A stretch of DNA of 64,000 bases. It comes from an uncultured Rhodospirillales bacterium. Lineage in GTDB: Bacteria > Pseudomonadota > Alphaproteobacteria > CAAGCB01 > CAG-977. Shown piece after piece: positions 25,439 through 34,040 of the stretch; the stretch's first letter is position 1, and each line of letters opens with the position of its first letter. The notes beneath the pieces were generated by a model. The model ran no database searches and was not told the DNA's origin. It saw only the letters and a list, made by a program, of their open reading frames with translations. The stretch spans positions 1 through 64,000 of the forward strand of contig CACYSU010000003.1 in the NCBI GenBank assembly GCA_902777205.1, given 5' to 3'. The position numbers and the translations under genes are program-made.

Positions 25439-26451
25439 TTTTTAATTTTTCCTTTAAACAATGGCATATCTTCAAGAGTATCATATGCATTCTTTTTTGA
25501 AAAATTTTCTCGTTGAATGTCATTATATTTTTCAACATTTTCTATCCAGATTTTCCTGTTTGATAATGTTAGATCTTCTCGGATACGCCCAGTTACGCGA
25601 ATATTTCCAACAATTATATCACCTTGTTTAAAGGAAACCTCTTGCTTGTTAATATCTTTCTTAAAATCCGTGTCTGCCATATAAAATTTTACAATTTCAT
25701 CTGTTTCAATTAGAGAAATTCCATCCGCTGACAAAGGACGTCCTTTAAATTCTCCCATCCAAGATTTTGCTCCTTTGACCGTTTTTACAATCGGAGCAAT
25801 AATTTCAAAATGTACACTTTCAAAAGAACCATCATAAATTTCGTCATCATTTTTCACAAATTTTTTAAAATCTTTTCGAAAAACTTCAGCAGAGTTTATA
25901 GAGTATCCAGTCTCATCTTTTAATATGAACTCTTGAGTCGATATGTCGTGATCCTTTTCCAAATTATTATACAATCTACTCACATGTCGATTTATTTTCA
26001 AATTTGAGCAAACTCTATTTAATTCATTTTCAGACAATTCAACATTTACACCTTTTTCATTTAAGGCTCTTATTTTCTCAAGCCATTCAAGGCATTTATC
26101 TGTATTTTGCGTAGATATTTCAAATTGTTTTTTTACATTTTCGTTATGTATATAGCTTATTTCTTCATATGCTTTGGGAATACCAAGACACAAAATTAAA
26201 AGATTAGCGGTAGTGTTTATGCTAGATAAAAATTTTTTTACAAATTCAATTTTAATAATATCTTTATAAGACCCCTCTTGGGCTGGCATATAAAGCATTT
26301 CAAAATTTTTAGAATTTCCATATAAAGTTTCTGAAATTTCATTTATTAAAGAAATAAGTGCATTTGAGCAAGCATTTCTGGTTTCAACAGAAAGTGCAGA
26401 TAATGATGTTCCGTAATGTATTTCTAAATATAAATTTTCTAATTTTTCCAT
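25435..26451 (-). CDS. unknown AT-rich protein between HI0074-like gene and hsdS
   Basis: A 338-residue protein I do not recognise. It is mostly helical in the first 170 residues (NACSNALISLINEISETLYG, then a hydrophobic stretch TTANLLILCLGIPKAYEEI), with a strand-rich second half (ISLIETDEIVKFYMADTDF, GDIIVGNIRVTGRI). The hydrophobic stretch could be a buried helix or a single membrane pass. Base composition is clearly lower in GC than hsdM and hsdR. The stop overlaps the hsdS start (ATGA), so it is co-translated with the specificity subunit. Confidence 0.7.
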   Translation of the reverse strand: MEKLENLYLEIHYGTSLSALSVETRNACSNALISLINEISETLYGNSKNFEMLYMPAQEGSYKDIIKIEFVKKFLSSINTTANLLILCLGIPKAYEEISYIHNENVKKQFEISTQNTDKCLEWLEKIRALNEKGVNVELSENELNRVCSNLKINRHVSRLYNNLEKDHDISTQEFILKDETGYSINSAEVFRKDFKKFVKNDDEIYDGSFESVHFEIIAPIVKTVKGAKSWMGEFKGRPLSADGISLIETDEIVKFYMADTDFKKDINKQEVSFKQGDIIVGNIRVTGRIREDLTLSNRKIWIENVEKYNDIQRENFSKKNAYDTLEDMPLFKGKIKK

Positions 26452-26465
26452 TTACCCCTCCTTAA

Positions 26466-26495
26466 ATGGATTGCTTCGCTTACGCTCGCAATGAC
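26466..26495. repeat. REP-like palindromic sequence
   Basis: ATTGCTTCGCTTACGCTCGC followed by AATGAC: arms ATTGC and GCAAT around a CGCTTACGCTC centre. This type of sequence is common as a dispersed repeat in proteobacterial genomes. It lies between the 338-residue gene and the HI0074-like gene. Only one good copy is seen here. Confidence 0.4.
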
Positions 26496-26599
26496 TTGCA
26501 GGATTGCCGCGTCGCGCCGTCGGCACTTCCCGCGGTTTCAATCTTTTATCAAAATATATCTTATGGCAGAAAAGGTATCAACAAAAAGTTTTAATTTTT

Positions 26600-26974
26600 T
26601 TAACCTCGCACGATATAGTGCTTTTGTTTTATGTTGTCGCGAAACTGTTCGGGGATTTGATTCCGCGCGAATATATCGACGCGCGTGTCAGCACAGGCGA
26701 TAAAATTTTCAACCGCTGACGGCAAAATATCGTTTCTCATAGCCAATCTGAAAATATTGTTGATTGTCAATTCTTCGTCCGATTTTCCGTAGGTTTGCTT
26801 TAAGTACTTTTTCATCAGCTTCCAAGCCGTTTCCAAAGTATATTCATACCTTTGAACGCAGGAATCGGCGATGATGGAGGTCAGCTCGTTTTCCTTGTTG
26901 TTTTGGTAAGCCGCCCATGCTTCCCGTAAAGGTTTCAACGATTGACGCAAAGCGTCGATTCTCAATTCCGTCAT
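26600..26974 (-). CDS. HI0074-like nucleotidyltransferase substrate-binding (HEPN-fold) protein
   Basis: A 124-residue all-helical protein. CVQRYEYTLETAWKLMKKYL is the conserved region of the HI0074 family, the partner of minimal nucleotidyltransferases in MNT/HEPN antitoxin-toxin pairs. The usual C-terminal RN-TSH motif is not evident: the corresponding place reads ADTRVDIFARNQIPEQF and the protein ends soon after. No nucleotidyltransferase gene is adjacent. It may be a stand-alone or partly degraded member acquired by the restriction operon. Confidence 0.7.
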   Translation of the reverse strand: MTELRIDALRQSLKPLREAWAAYQNNKENELTSIIADSCVQRYEYTLETAWKLMKKYLKQTYGKSDEELTINNIFRLAMRNDILPSAVENFIACADTRVDIFARNQIPEQFRDNIKQKHYIVRG

Positions 26975-27077
26975 CGTAAAATCCGCCTTTAAAAATCTTT
27001 TCCGGATATTTTAGGCTGCCGTCCCGTTTTTGCCAAGTTCGATTTGTTCATCAAACGCCGAGATAGAGGACAATATG

Positions 27078-28601
27078 TCACACTTTCCAGCCGATGCTTG
27101 CCAGCTTGTCCCGAATATCCGATTGCAAAGCGTCGGATTGCGCGAACAGGTTTGACAGTTCGGCGGTCAAGCGCGTCATTTTGGCGTCGAACGGTTCGCC
27201 GTCATCGGCTTGTTCCGCGATTCCGACATAGCGTCCGGGCGTCAGAACGTAGTCGTTCGCGGCGATTTCCGCCAAATCCGCCGATTTGCAGAAGCCTTTG
27301 ATATCCTGATATTCGGGCGATTTTTTGCGCCAGTTGTGATAAGTCGCCGTGATTTTCGCGATGTCTTCGTCCGAAAAGTCGCGGTGAGTCCGATCCGCCA
27401 TAAAGCCGACGTTGCGCGCGTCGATGAACAGCGTTTCCTTTCGGTCGCGGTTTTTGCGGATAAACCACAGGCAAGCCGGTATCTGCACCGTAAAAAACAG
27501 CTGCGACGGCAGGGCGATCATACATTCGACCAATCCCTTTTCAATCAATGCGCGGCGGATTTTGTCCTCGCCGCCCGTGGACGAGCTCATCGACCCGTTC
27601 GCCATGACAAAGCCCGCAACGCCTTTGTCGCTCAGCTTGGACAGCATGTGCAAAATCCAACCGTAGTTGGCGTTGCCGGCGGGCGGCACGTCAAACCCGT
27701 TCCAGCGCGGATCGTCCGTCAGTTCGCTTTCGGCGCGCCATTCCTTCAAGTTAAAAGGCGGATTTGCCAGAATGAAGTCGGCTTTCAGGTCCTTGTGCTG
27801 ATCCTTGGAAAACGTGTCCGCCGGCATCGCGCCGAAATCCGCGGAAATACCCCGAATGGCAAGGTTCATTTTCGCCAGCTTCAACGTCGCGGAGTTTTGC
27901 TCCTGCCCGAAAATGGCGATGTCGTTTGTTTCGCCGCCGTGCGCCGCAATAAACTTCGCCGATTGGACGAACATGCCGCCCGAACCGCAGCACGGGTCGT
28001 ACACGCGTCCTTTGAACGGCTCTATCATTTCGGTCAACAGACGGACGATGCACTTCGGCGTGTAGTATTCGCCGCCCTTTTGCCCCTGCGACGCCGCGAA
28101 CTTGCCCAAGAAATACTCGTACACCCGCCCGAACAGGTCGAAATCGTGCGCGTCGATCTTGATTTGATTGACGATGTCCACCAGCGCCGCCAGCTTTGAC
28201 ACGTCCATCGTCAAACGCGAATAAAAATTGTCGGGCAGCGCGCCTTTCAAAGCGTCGTTGTTCTTTTCGATTTCAGCCAAAGCCGTGTCAATCAGCAGAG
28301 GCAAGTCCGGCCTTTTCGCGTTTTCGATCAGATAAGACCAGCGCGAAACGGGCGTCAGGTAAAAAACGTTCTCGCTCATATAAAAAGCGGGATAGTCGAT
28401 GTATTTTTCACGCCCCATGGCAATCAGTTCGGCGCGGCGCGCATCGAATCGGTCGCCCGCGTATTTCAGAAAAATCAACCCCAGACAGACGTTCATATAG
28501 TCGTAAGAAACCACCGTTCCGCGCAGTTTGTTTGCGGAATCCCATAGCAGTTCTTCCAACGATTTTTCAGCTTTTTTGATTTGTTTGGGCATTGTGATCA
28601 A
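27078..28601 (-). CDS. hsdM: type I restriction enzyme, M (methyltransferase) subunit
   Basis: A 507-residue N6-adenine methyltransferase. The N-terminal HsdM domain (LWDSANKLRGTVVSYDYMNV) is followed by the SAM-binding motif YDPCCGSGGMFVQSA and the catalytic motif ADFILANPPFN. It methylates the adenine in each half of the target when bound to HsdS. It is first in the operon, about 155 bases from the divergent tRNA-Arg. The three enzyme genes are intact, so host methylation should be detectable. Confidence 0.96.
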   Translation of the reverse strand: MITMPKQIKKAEKSLEELLWDSANKLRGTVVSYDYMNVCLGLIFLKYAGDRFDARRAELIAMGREKYIDYPAFYMSENVFYLTPVSRWSYLIENAKRPDLPLLIDTALAEIEKNNDALKGALPDNFYSRLTMDVSKLAALVDIVNQIKIDAHDFDLFGRVYEYFLGKFAASQGQKGGEYYTPKCIVRLLTEMIEPFKGRVYDPCCGSGGMFVQSAKFIAAHGGETNDIAIFGQEQNSATLKLAKMNLAIRGISADFGAMPADTFSKDQHKDLKADFILANPPFNLKEWRAESELTDDPRWNGFDVPPAGNANYGWILHMLSKLSDKGVAGFVMANGSMSSSTGGEDKIRRALIEKGLVECMIALPSQLFFTVQIPACLWFIRKNRDRKETLFIDARNVGFMADRTHRDFSDEDIAKITATYHNWRKKSPEYQDIKGFCKSADLAEIAANDYVLTPGRYVGIAEQADDGEPFDAKMTRLTAELSNLFAQSDALQSDIRDKLASIGWKV

Positions 28602-28757
28602 TCCTTTTGTTGCCGATGTTCAAAGATTAGACAAGCCGGTTTCAAAACGCAAGAGGCCTGTTTTTTTATCCGTTCGCCGCCGGATGAAGCGGCCGGAAAC
28701 GATTTCAGAAGTTTTTGATTGTTTTTTCGGCGAAATGGGGTATTGTGTGTTTGTTAT

Positions 28758-28834
28758 GCGCCCGTAGCTCAGCTGGATAGAGTATCGGCCTCCGAAGCCG
28801 AGGGTCGTGGGTTCGAATCCCGCCGGGCGCACCA
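28758..28834 (+). tRNA. tRNA-Arg (CCG)
   Basis: 77 nt: acceptor GCGCCCG/CGGGCGC, anticodon arm TCGGC-CTCCGAA-GCCGA giving anticodon CCG, T arm GTGGG-TTCGAAT-CCCGC, CCA encoded. It marks the right border of the accessory block. Confidence 0.97.
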
Positions 28835-28838
28835 TTTA

Positions 28839-28868
28839 AAAAAATCCTCGTCAGAGGATTTTTTTTTG
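28839..28868 (+). terminator. terminator after tRNA-Arg
   Basis: AATCCTC-GTCA-GAGGATT followed by a run of T residues. Confidence 0.85.
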
Positions 28869-28872
28869 TCGG

Positions 28873-28956
28873 GGCGCGGCGGTTTTCGCCGATGTCGGTG
28901 TTCTGATTCTGGCCGTGCTGAACGCGATGCGGGCGTTGTCGGTCAAAAGCGTTTAA
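28873..28956 (+). pseudogene. duplicated 3' end of a P1B-type ATPase gene
   Basis: The frame reads GAAVFADVGVLILAVLN and continues to LSVKSV and TAA 28954-28956. It matches the last 27 codons of the metal ATPase at 7815-9698 with a single Val/Ile change. The nucleotide match is high and continues a few bases past the stop (TTTAAAG-ACGGT). The copy follows a tRNA terminator, as does the full gene. It is too short to be functional and looks like the stump of a lost paralogue or of a rearrangement. Confidence 0.8.
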
Positions 28957-29034
28957 AGGACGGTAAAAAAAGGTCATACCCCCGCCCGTATGGCGGATGG
29001 GGCGCAGTTATCAACCTGACGGACGGATATTTTT

Positions 29035-30487
29035 CTAATTTTCACTAAGGGCAAAAAAATTTTTGATTCGTTTGGCGGGTTCCGTTTTTTTCTTTAAAGG
29101 ACGGATGCGGGCGTTTTCGGATGTGTAATATGATTTTCCGATACTTTCGTAGTAGTGAAAGTCACGGGGACACCGGCGTTCAAAAAGTGAGCAGCCTAAA
29201 AAATAATTTGTCGCGTCATTGATGCGCAACAGAGTGAGTATGGTCGGGGCAAAATTCAGCGAGTTTTTTCCGTCAGAATCAAAAGTTTGCGGCCGACATT
29301 CTTTATAATGGATGATAAAAGGGATTTTATTCAGAAAAAAATTATCCGTTTCATCATTCAAATGGAATGTTTTCTTTAACAACGGGGTAGGATAAGCTGT
29401 GTGATCGGCCGTCAAGATGACCACCGTATCATTGGCAAGCGGACTTTTGTCGTATTTTTTTAAAAAGCGGCCAAACGCGTCATCCAAATTGTGCACGGTG
29501 TTCAAGTATTCATTGTCCGCCGCGCCGTATTTTATATCGGGCGAGTCCTGCCCCAAATGCGTTCCGACGTTATAAACGCCAAGAAAAAATGGTTTTTCAA
29601 GTTTTTCTGAAAGCGATAGCTCTGTGACGGCATTGAACAATTCCTGATCGGACAAGTCTTTTGATTTTCCGAAATCCTCGTATCCGAAAGTTCGTGTAAA
29701 CGACAGATCGCGCAACATGATATTCAAGTTGTTGTCATTGGAATGGGCGGTCGCGAAATAAGTATGATATCCGTGGCGGTTCAATATCTCTGGCAATGAA
29801 ATTAGTGTGTTTTGGTATTTCCTGCGGATTTTATCCGCATTGATTTGTCCGATGCCGGTTTGATTCTGATCAAAACCGCCCAGCAGTTGATAGGACGAGG
29901 TCAATTGACCGCGCAATCCTCTGAATGTGGCGGCCGTGTGATTGAAATAATTCTCGAATCGAATGGATTTTTCTATAAATGCGCTAATATTCGGAGTCAG
30001 GTTTTTATAACCGTTATATTTGTCGATTTCAAACGCGCCGAAACCCTCAACAAAAAAAAACGATGATGTTTTTATTGCGTAAATCCGGCGTTTCACGGCT
30101 CAATTCGTTTTCATCATATATAAAATCTTTTTTGTACAGAACGGCTTGTTGATATTTTTTCGCGGGTGAAAACTTTACAAGCGAACAACTAAAATGCGAT
30201 CCAAGCGTATAAAAAAATGAAACGACCGGCGTTGTGATAATAAAGTAATTTATTTAAACAAATATCAAGAAAAGCGTAATTTTTATTGATTTGCGCGGGG
30301 GAGGGGTGGATGTTATAATTGTAAACGAAAACAGCGTTCCGATTATAAATAAAACAGATGATTTTAAAATAATAAATATGCCGACGTCGTTCGTGTATCC
30401 GATATTTGACAGCAACAGTTCCGGAATATACGTCCCTATACACAAAACGGATGCGATTTGCACCCCGATGATTGCAGATGGCAACAA
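29035..30487 (-). pseudogene. broken sulfatase/LTA-synthase-family membrane transferase
   Basis: The large frame 29035-30096 encodes an alkaline-phosphatase-superfamily domain (VEGFGAFEI, HTAATFRGLRGQLTS, VVILTADHTAYPTP) as in phosphoglycerol or phosphoethanolamine transferases. Upstream on the same strand 30254-30487 encodes membrane helices (SAIIGVQIASVLCIG, FIILKSSVLFIIGTLFSF). In the helices' frame the reading continues past a TAA (30254-30256) through PVVSFFYTLGSHFS to NIIVFF. There a run of nine A on the plus strand (30052-30060) shifts it out of the sulfatase frame; eight A would restore NIIVFFVEGFG. Two lesions make it a pseudogene, unless the A-run is phase-variable or a sequencing error and the stop is read through. 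Confidence 0.72.
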
Positions 30488-30588
30488 AGCGATTTTCTTC
30501 TTAAACCCGAAAACGGATAAGAAAAAGATTTCAAAAAAACGGCACAGGAAAAAACGACGTTTGCCTTGTATGCGAAAAACATCCCGAA

Positions 30589-30613
30589 GATCGCCGCTGA
30601 AAAAGCGGCGATC
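30589..30613 (-). terminator. terminator downstream of accA
   Basis: GATCGCCGC and GCGGCGATC pair around a seven-base loop. T-rich sequence follows on both strands, so it may work both ways. Confidence 0.65.
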
Positions 30614-30647
30614 TCTTTTGCTGTTTTTGTCGTTGCAAAAACGCCCG

Positions 30648-31610
30648 TCATGATTGCAGGCGTGTCATCTGCAGGAATTTTTCCTCGCGGTCGCAGCGGA
30701 TTTTGTCGCGATCCATTTTCATCAATTCGTTCAAATGGCGTTCGATCGCTTTGCCGACCGCGGCGATCGTTTCCTTTTTCGCACGATGCGCGCCGCCGGC
30801 GGGTTCTTCGACGATTTCGTCGATCACGCCCAATTCTTTCAGATCGTCCGCGGTCAGGTGCAGGGCTTCGGCCGCTTTTTGCGCCTGCGTGCCGTCGCGC
30901 CACAAAATGGACGCGCACCCTTCGGGCGAAATCACGGAATAAATCGAATTGGACAGCATCAGCAGCCGGTTGGCCGTCGCCAGCGCGATCGCGCCGCCCG
31001 ATCCGCCTTCGCCGATGACGCAGCAAACGACGGGCACGCGCAGGGAAAAGCTGGCGTCGATGCACGACGCGATGGCTTCGGCCTGTCCGCGTTCTTCGCC
31101 CTCCAACCCCGGAAAAGCGCCGGCCGTGTCAACGAACGTGATGACGGGCAGACCGAACCGGTCGGCCATTTTCATCAAACGGATCGCTTTTCTGTACCCT
31201 TCGGGTTTCGCCATGCCGAAGCTGTGTTTCAGGCGGGTTTCGATGTCGTGCCCCTTTTCCTGTCCGATCACCATGACGGAGTGTCCCTGGAAACGTCCCA
31301 ATCCGCCGACGATGGCGGCGTCTTCGGCGAACAGGCGGTCGCCGGCCAGCGGCGTGAAATCGGTGATCAGCCCGTCAATGTAATCGACGCAATGCGGGCG
31401 TTCGGGATGGCGCGCGACCTGCGTTTTCTGCCACGGGGTCAGTTTCGCGTACAGCTGGTTGACCTGTTTTTCGACCTTTTTCTGCAAACGGCTGATTTCG
31501 TCGGCGATGCTGACGCCTTCCTCCGCCTGACTGAGGTGGCGCAGCCCCTCGATCTTGCTTTCCAATTCGGCGATGGGTTTTTCAAATTCCAGATACTGTT
31601 CCTGTTCCAT
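30648..31610 (-). CDS. accA: acetyl-CoA carboxylase carboxyltransferase subunit alpha
   Basis: A 320-residue AccA. With AccD it transfers carboxyl from carboxybiotin to acetyl-CoA, the first step of fatty acid synthesis. Conserved stretches are [16 protein letters not shown] at the start, [46 protein letters not shown] and [12 protein letters not shown], and [15 protein letters not shown] 31608-31610 matches the family N-terminus; a 27-codon upstream extension is not conserved. It stands alone here. Confidence 0.96.
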   Translation of the reverse strand: MEQEQYLEFEKPIAELESKIEGLRHLSQAEEGVSIADEISRLQKKVEKQVNQLYAKLTPWQKTQVARHPERPHCVDYIDGLITDFTPLAGDRLFAEDAAIVGGLGRFQGHSVMVIGQEKGHDIETRLKHSFGMAKPEGYRKAIRLMKMADRFGLPVITFVDTAGAFPGLEGEERGQAEAIASCIDASFSLRVPVVCCVIGEGGSGGAIALATANRLLMLSNSIYSVISPEGCASILWRDGTQAQKAAEALHLTADDLKELGVIDEIVEEPAGGAHRAKKETIAAVGKAIERHLNELMKMDRDKIRCDREEKFLQMTRLQS

Positions 31611-31763
31611 GGCGACCCTGCTTGTTAATTTCGGTTTTCCCCTTATTATCACTTTTAAAGCCGCAAGAGAATAAAAATATTCGCCCGCCATTTAGAGAAA
31701 ATTTATAAAGTCGTCCTACAATCCCGCATAAGTATGTGCGTTCGCTTTAAAAAGGATCCGGAC

Positions 31764-32717
31764 ATGGTCGCTTTAATCGTTTTGTTCAGCAGTTCCGTCG
31801 CGGCGTCGTTGCTGTGGCTGGGCGGCGTCCTGTTTTACATTTACGCGAAAATCGGTTTTCCGCAGCTGCTGGGGCTGCCCGTGCCGGAAATCGCGACGAT
31901 CGCGGCGACGGCTTTTCTGCCCGTCGCGTTTTTGTGGCTGGTCGTCGGGCTGCTGTACAACGCGATGACTTTGCGCAAACAGGGGCACACGATCAACCTG
32001 ATGCTGGCGCAGACCCGCCGTTCCGCCGACCACGGCGAAGCGATGGTGCGCACGCTGTTGGAAACGCAGGTGCAGACGCGCAGCGCGATGGTGCTGCACA
32101 ACGCCGACCTGTTCATCAACGAATTGAACGATTTGCTGTCCGACATCGTCGTCCGGCTGGGGCTGATCCAACCGGCGCACACGGAAATCGTGTGGCAGCG
32201 CGTCGGCGACGGCAACCGGTGGGCTTTTTGCAAAGTGTTGCTGCAAAACGCGGACAATTCCCCGAAATTCAAGGACGATCTGCAAAACCAGCTGAAGCGC
32301 GACGAAATACTGGCCGGCGCGGTGCGGACGTTCTGCTATCGTTTTGAACAGATGTTCACGATGCTGGAACGCCACGACACGGAACACTACCTGACCAAGA
32401 TTTTTGAAGAGGGATCGCTGGGCAGGGTTTACTTGCGCTTTGTTGAATCCTGTCGCGAGCTGGAGGGGGCGCAGGCCGCGTTCGCGCAGCCCGAACCCGA
32501 ACCGGCGCAAAGCGAACCGGAACCCGAATACGGCGAACCGGAGCAGTCTTACGAATATGAATACGAGCCGGAGGAACAGCGGCCGGCCGAATCCGCGGCC
32601 GAACCGGAACCCGCGCAAAGCCAAAGCGAACCGGCGGAACAACCCGAACCGCAGCCCGCTCCCGAACGCGCGGCACCGGCGTCTTCGCCGTTCGGCTTTT
32701 TGCGTCCGACGCGCTGA
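31764..32717 (+). CDS. inner-membrane protein with Pro/Glu-rich tail, unknown function
   Basis: A 317-residue protein starting at ATG 31764, with AAAAAGGATCC upstream. Two membrane helices lie within the first 75 residues (LIVLFSSSVAASLLWLGGVLF and FLPVAFLWLVVGLLYNAM). A soluble helical domain of about 160 residues follows (MLAQTRRSADHGEAMVRTLLE; ALFINELNDLLSD-like), then about 80 residues of Pro-Glu-Ala-Ser repeats (PEPEPAQSEPEPEYGEPEQ) and a short GFLRPTR end. The plan suggests a membrane-bound scaffold. I do not recognise the family beyond similar architecture in other alphaproteobacteria. Confidence 0.8.
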   Translation: MVALIVLFSSSVAASLLWLGGVLFYIYAKIGFPQLLGLPVPEIATIAATAFLPVAFLWLVVGLLYNAMTLRKQGHTINLMLAQTRRSADHGEAMVRTLLETQVQTRSAMVLHNADLFINELNDLLSDIVVRLGLIQPAHTEIVWQRVGDGNRWAFCKVLLQNADNSPKFKDDLQNQLKRDEILAGAVRTFCYRFEQMFTMLERHDTEHYLTKIFEEGSLGRVYLRFVESCRELEGAQAAFAQPEPEPAQSEPEPEYGEPEQSYEYEYEPEEQRPAESAAEPEPAQSQSEPAEQPEPQPAPERAAPASSPFGFLRPTR

Positions 32718-32781
32718 TTTTTTTTGTTTTTCAGTTTGAAAACGTGTAATTTGAATCGTCTTTTTGAAAAGGGGGACGGCC

Positions 32782-33963
32782 ATGATTGACTTTGATTATT
32801 CCATTCCGACAAAGGTTCTGTTCGGCGCCGGAAAACTGGACGGGTTGAAACGCGAACCGCTGTTCGGCAAGCTGGCTCTGGTGGTCGTTTCCGCGGACGG
32901 GTCGCAAAGCGAACGCGACAGTTTGAACCGCGTTTTGGACGCGCTGAAACACCAGAACATCGAATATATGATCTTTGACAAGGTCCGGCCGAATCCGTCC
33001 AAGGCCTGCGTGATGGAAGCGGCGCAGTTCGCCCGCGACAATTTCTGCGATTTCGTCGTCGGCGTCGGCGGCGGCAGCGTGATCGACGCGGCCAAGGCGA
33101 TCGCACTGATGACGCGCAACCCCGGCGATTTGTGGGATTACATCGTCACGGGATCGGGCAAAGGGCGGCCGGTGAAAAATCAGGCTCTGCCGATCGTCGC
33201 CGTGATGACGACATCCGGAACGGGGACGGAGGTCGATCCGTGGTTCGACATCACCGACGAATCCGTGCGCGAAAAAATCGGTTTCGGCGTGCCGTCAACC
33301 TTTCCGCGCCTGTCGATCGTCGATCCGGAATTGATGCGCGACATCCCGCCGTTTTTGACGGCCATTCAAGGATTCGACGCGTTTTTCCACGCGGCGGAGG
33401 GTTTCATCGCCAAAATCGCCACGCCGATCAGCGAAGCCTATTCCCTGCAGACGATCCGCTTGATTTCCAAAAACCTGCCCAAGGCCGTGCGCGACGGAAC
33501 GGATATGGAGGCGCGGACGAACATCGCGCTGGCGGGGCTGCTGTCCGGCATGGTTCAGGCGACATCCAGCTGCACGTCCGAACATTCCATGGAACACGCG
33601 ATGACGGCGTACCACCCCGAATTGCCGCACGGCGCGGGGCTGCTGATGATTTCCGACGCCTATTTCTCGTTTTTCGCGAAATACGTTCCCGACCGTTTGA
33701 TCAAAATGGCGCATATGATGGGTGAAACCACCGACGGGCTGAGCGACGGGGAAAAGCCGATGACGTTCGTCCGCGCGCTGCAAAAACTGAAACGGGAATG
33801 CGGCGTGGACGGTTTGAAAATGTCGGATTACGGCATCAAGTCCGACGAAATGGAACAGCTGGCGCGCAACGCCCACAAAATGATGAGCAATCTGTTCGCC
33901 ATGGATCGCTATACCCTGTCGTTGAAGGAAAACGTGGATATTTTCATGGCGGCATACCGCTGA
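32782..33963 (+). CDS. iron-containing alcohol dehydrogenase
   Basis: A 393-residue group III alcohol dehydrogenase. The NAD(P)-binding region shows VGVGGGSVIDAAKAIAL and TSGTGTEVDPWFDITDE. The iron site is formed by Asp and His in GFDAFFHAAEGF, His in CTSEHSMEHAM and the His of LPHGAGLL. The start ATG 32782 follows AAAGGGGGACG. Family members reduce aldehydes to alcohols, or act on diols, in fermentative metabolism. The exact substrate cannot be read from sequence. It appears monocistronic, with pepF 77 bases downstream. Confidence 0.92.
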   Translation: MIDFDYSIPTKVLFGAGKLDGLKREPLFGKLALVVVSADGSQSERDSLNRVLDALKHQNIEYMIFDKVRPNPSKACVMEAAQFARDNFCDFVVGVGGGSVIDAAKAIALMTRNPGDLWDYIVTGSGKGRPVKNQALPIVAVMTTSGTGTEVDPWFDITDESVREKIGFGVPSTFPRLSIVDPELMRDIPPFLTAIQGFDAFFHAAEGFIAKIATPISEAYSLQTIRLISKNLPKAVRDGTDMEARTNIALAGLLSGMVQATSSCTSEHSMEHAMTAYHPELPHGAGLLMISDAYFSFFAKYVPDRLIKMAHMMGETTDGLSDGEKPMTFVRALQKLKRECGVDGLKMSDYGIKSDEMEQLARNAHKMMSNLFAMDRYTLSLKENVDIFMAAYR

Positions 33964-34040
33964 AATCCGCGTTAATAACTGTTGACTTTACACGTCTTTT
34001 GGACAAAAATCGGATAGATTTTTGAACAAAGGAGTTTGTC

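Noticed and set aside
29035-30096. Intact 353-residue sulfatase
   Set aside because: Its first 14 residues are an out-of-frame reading of the upstream domain. The natural frame continues into membrane helices across the A9 tract.
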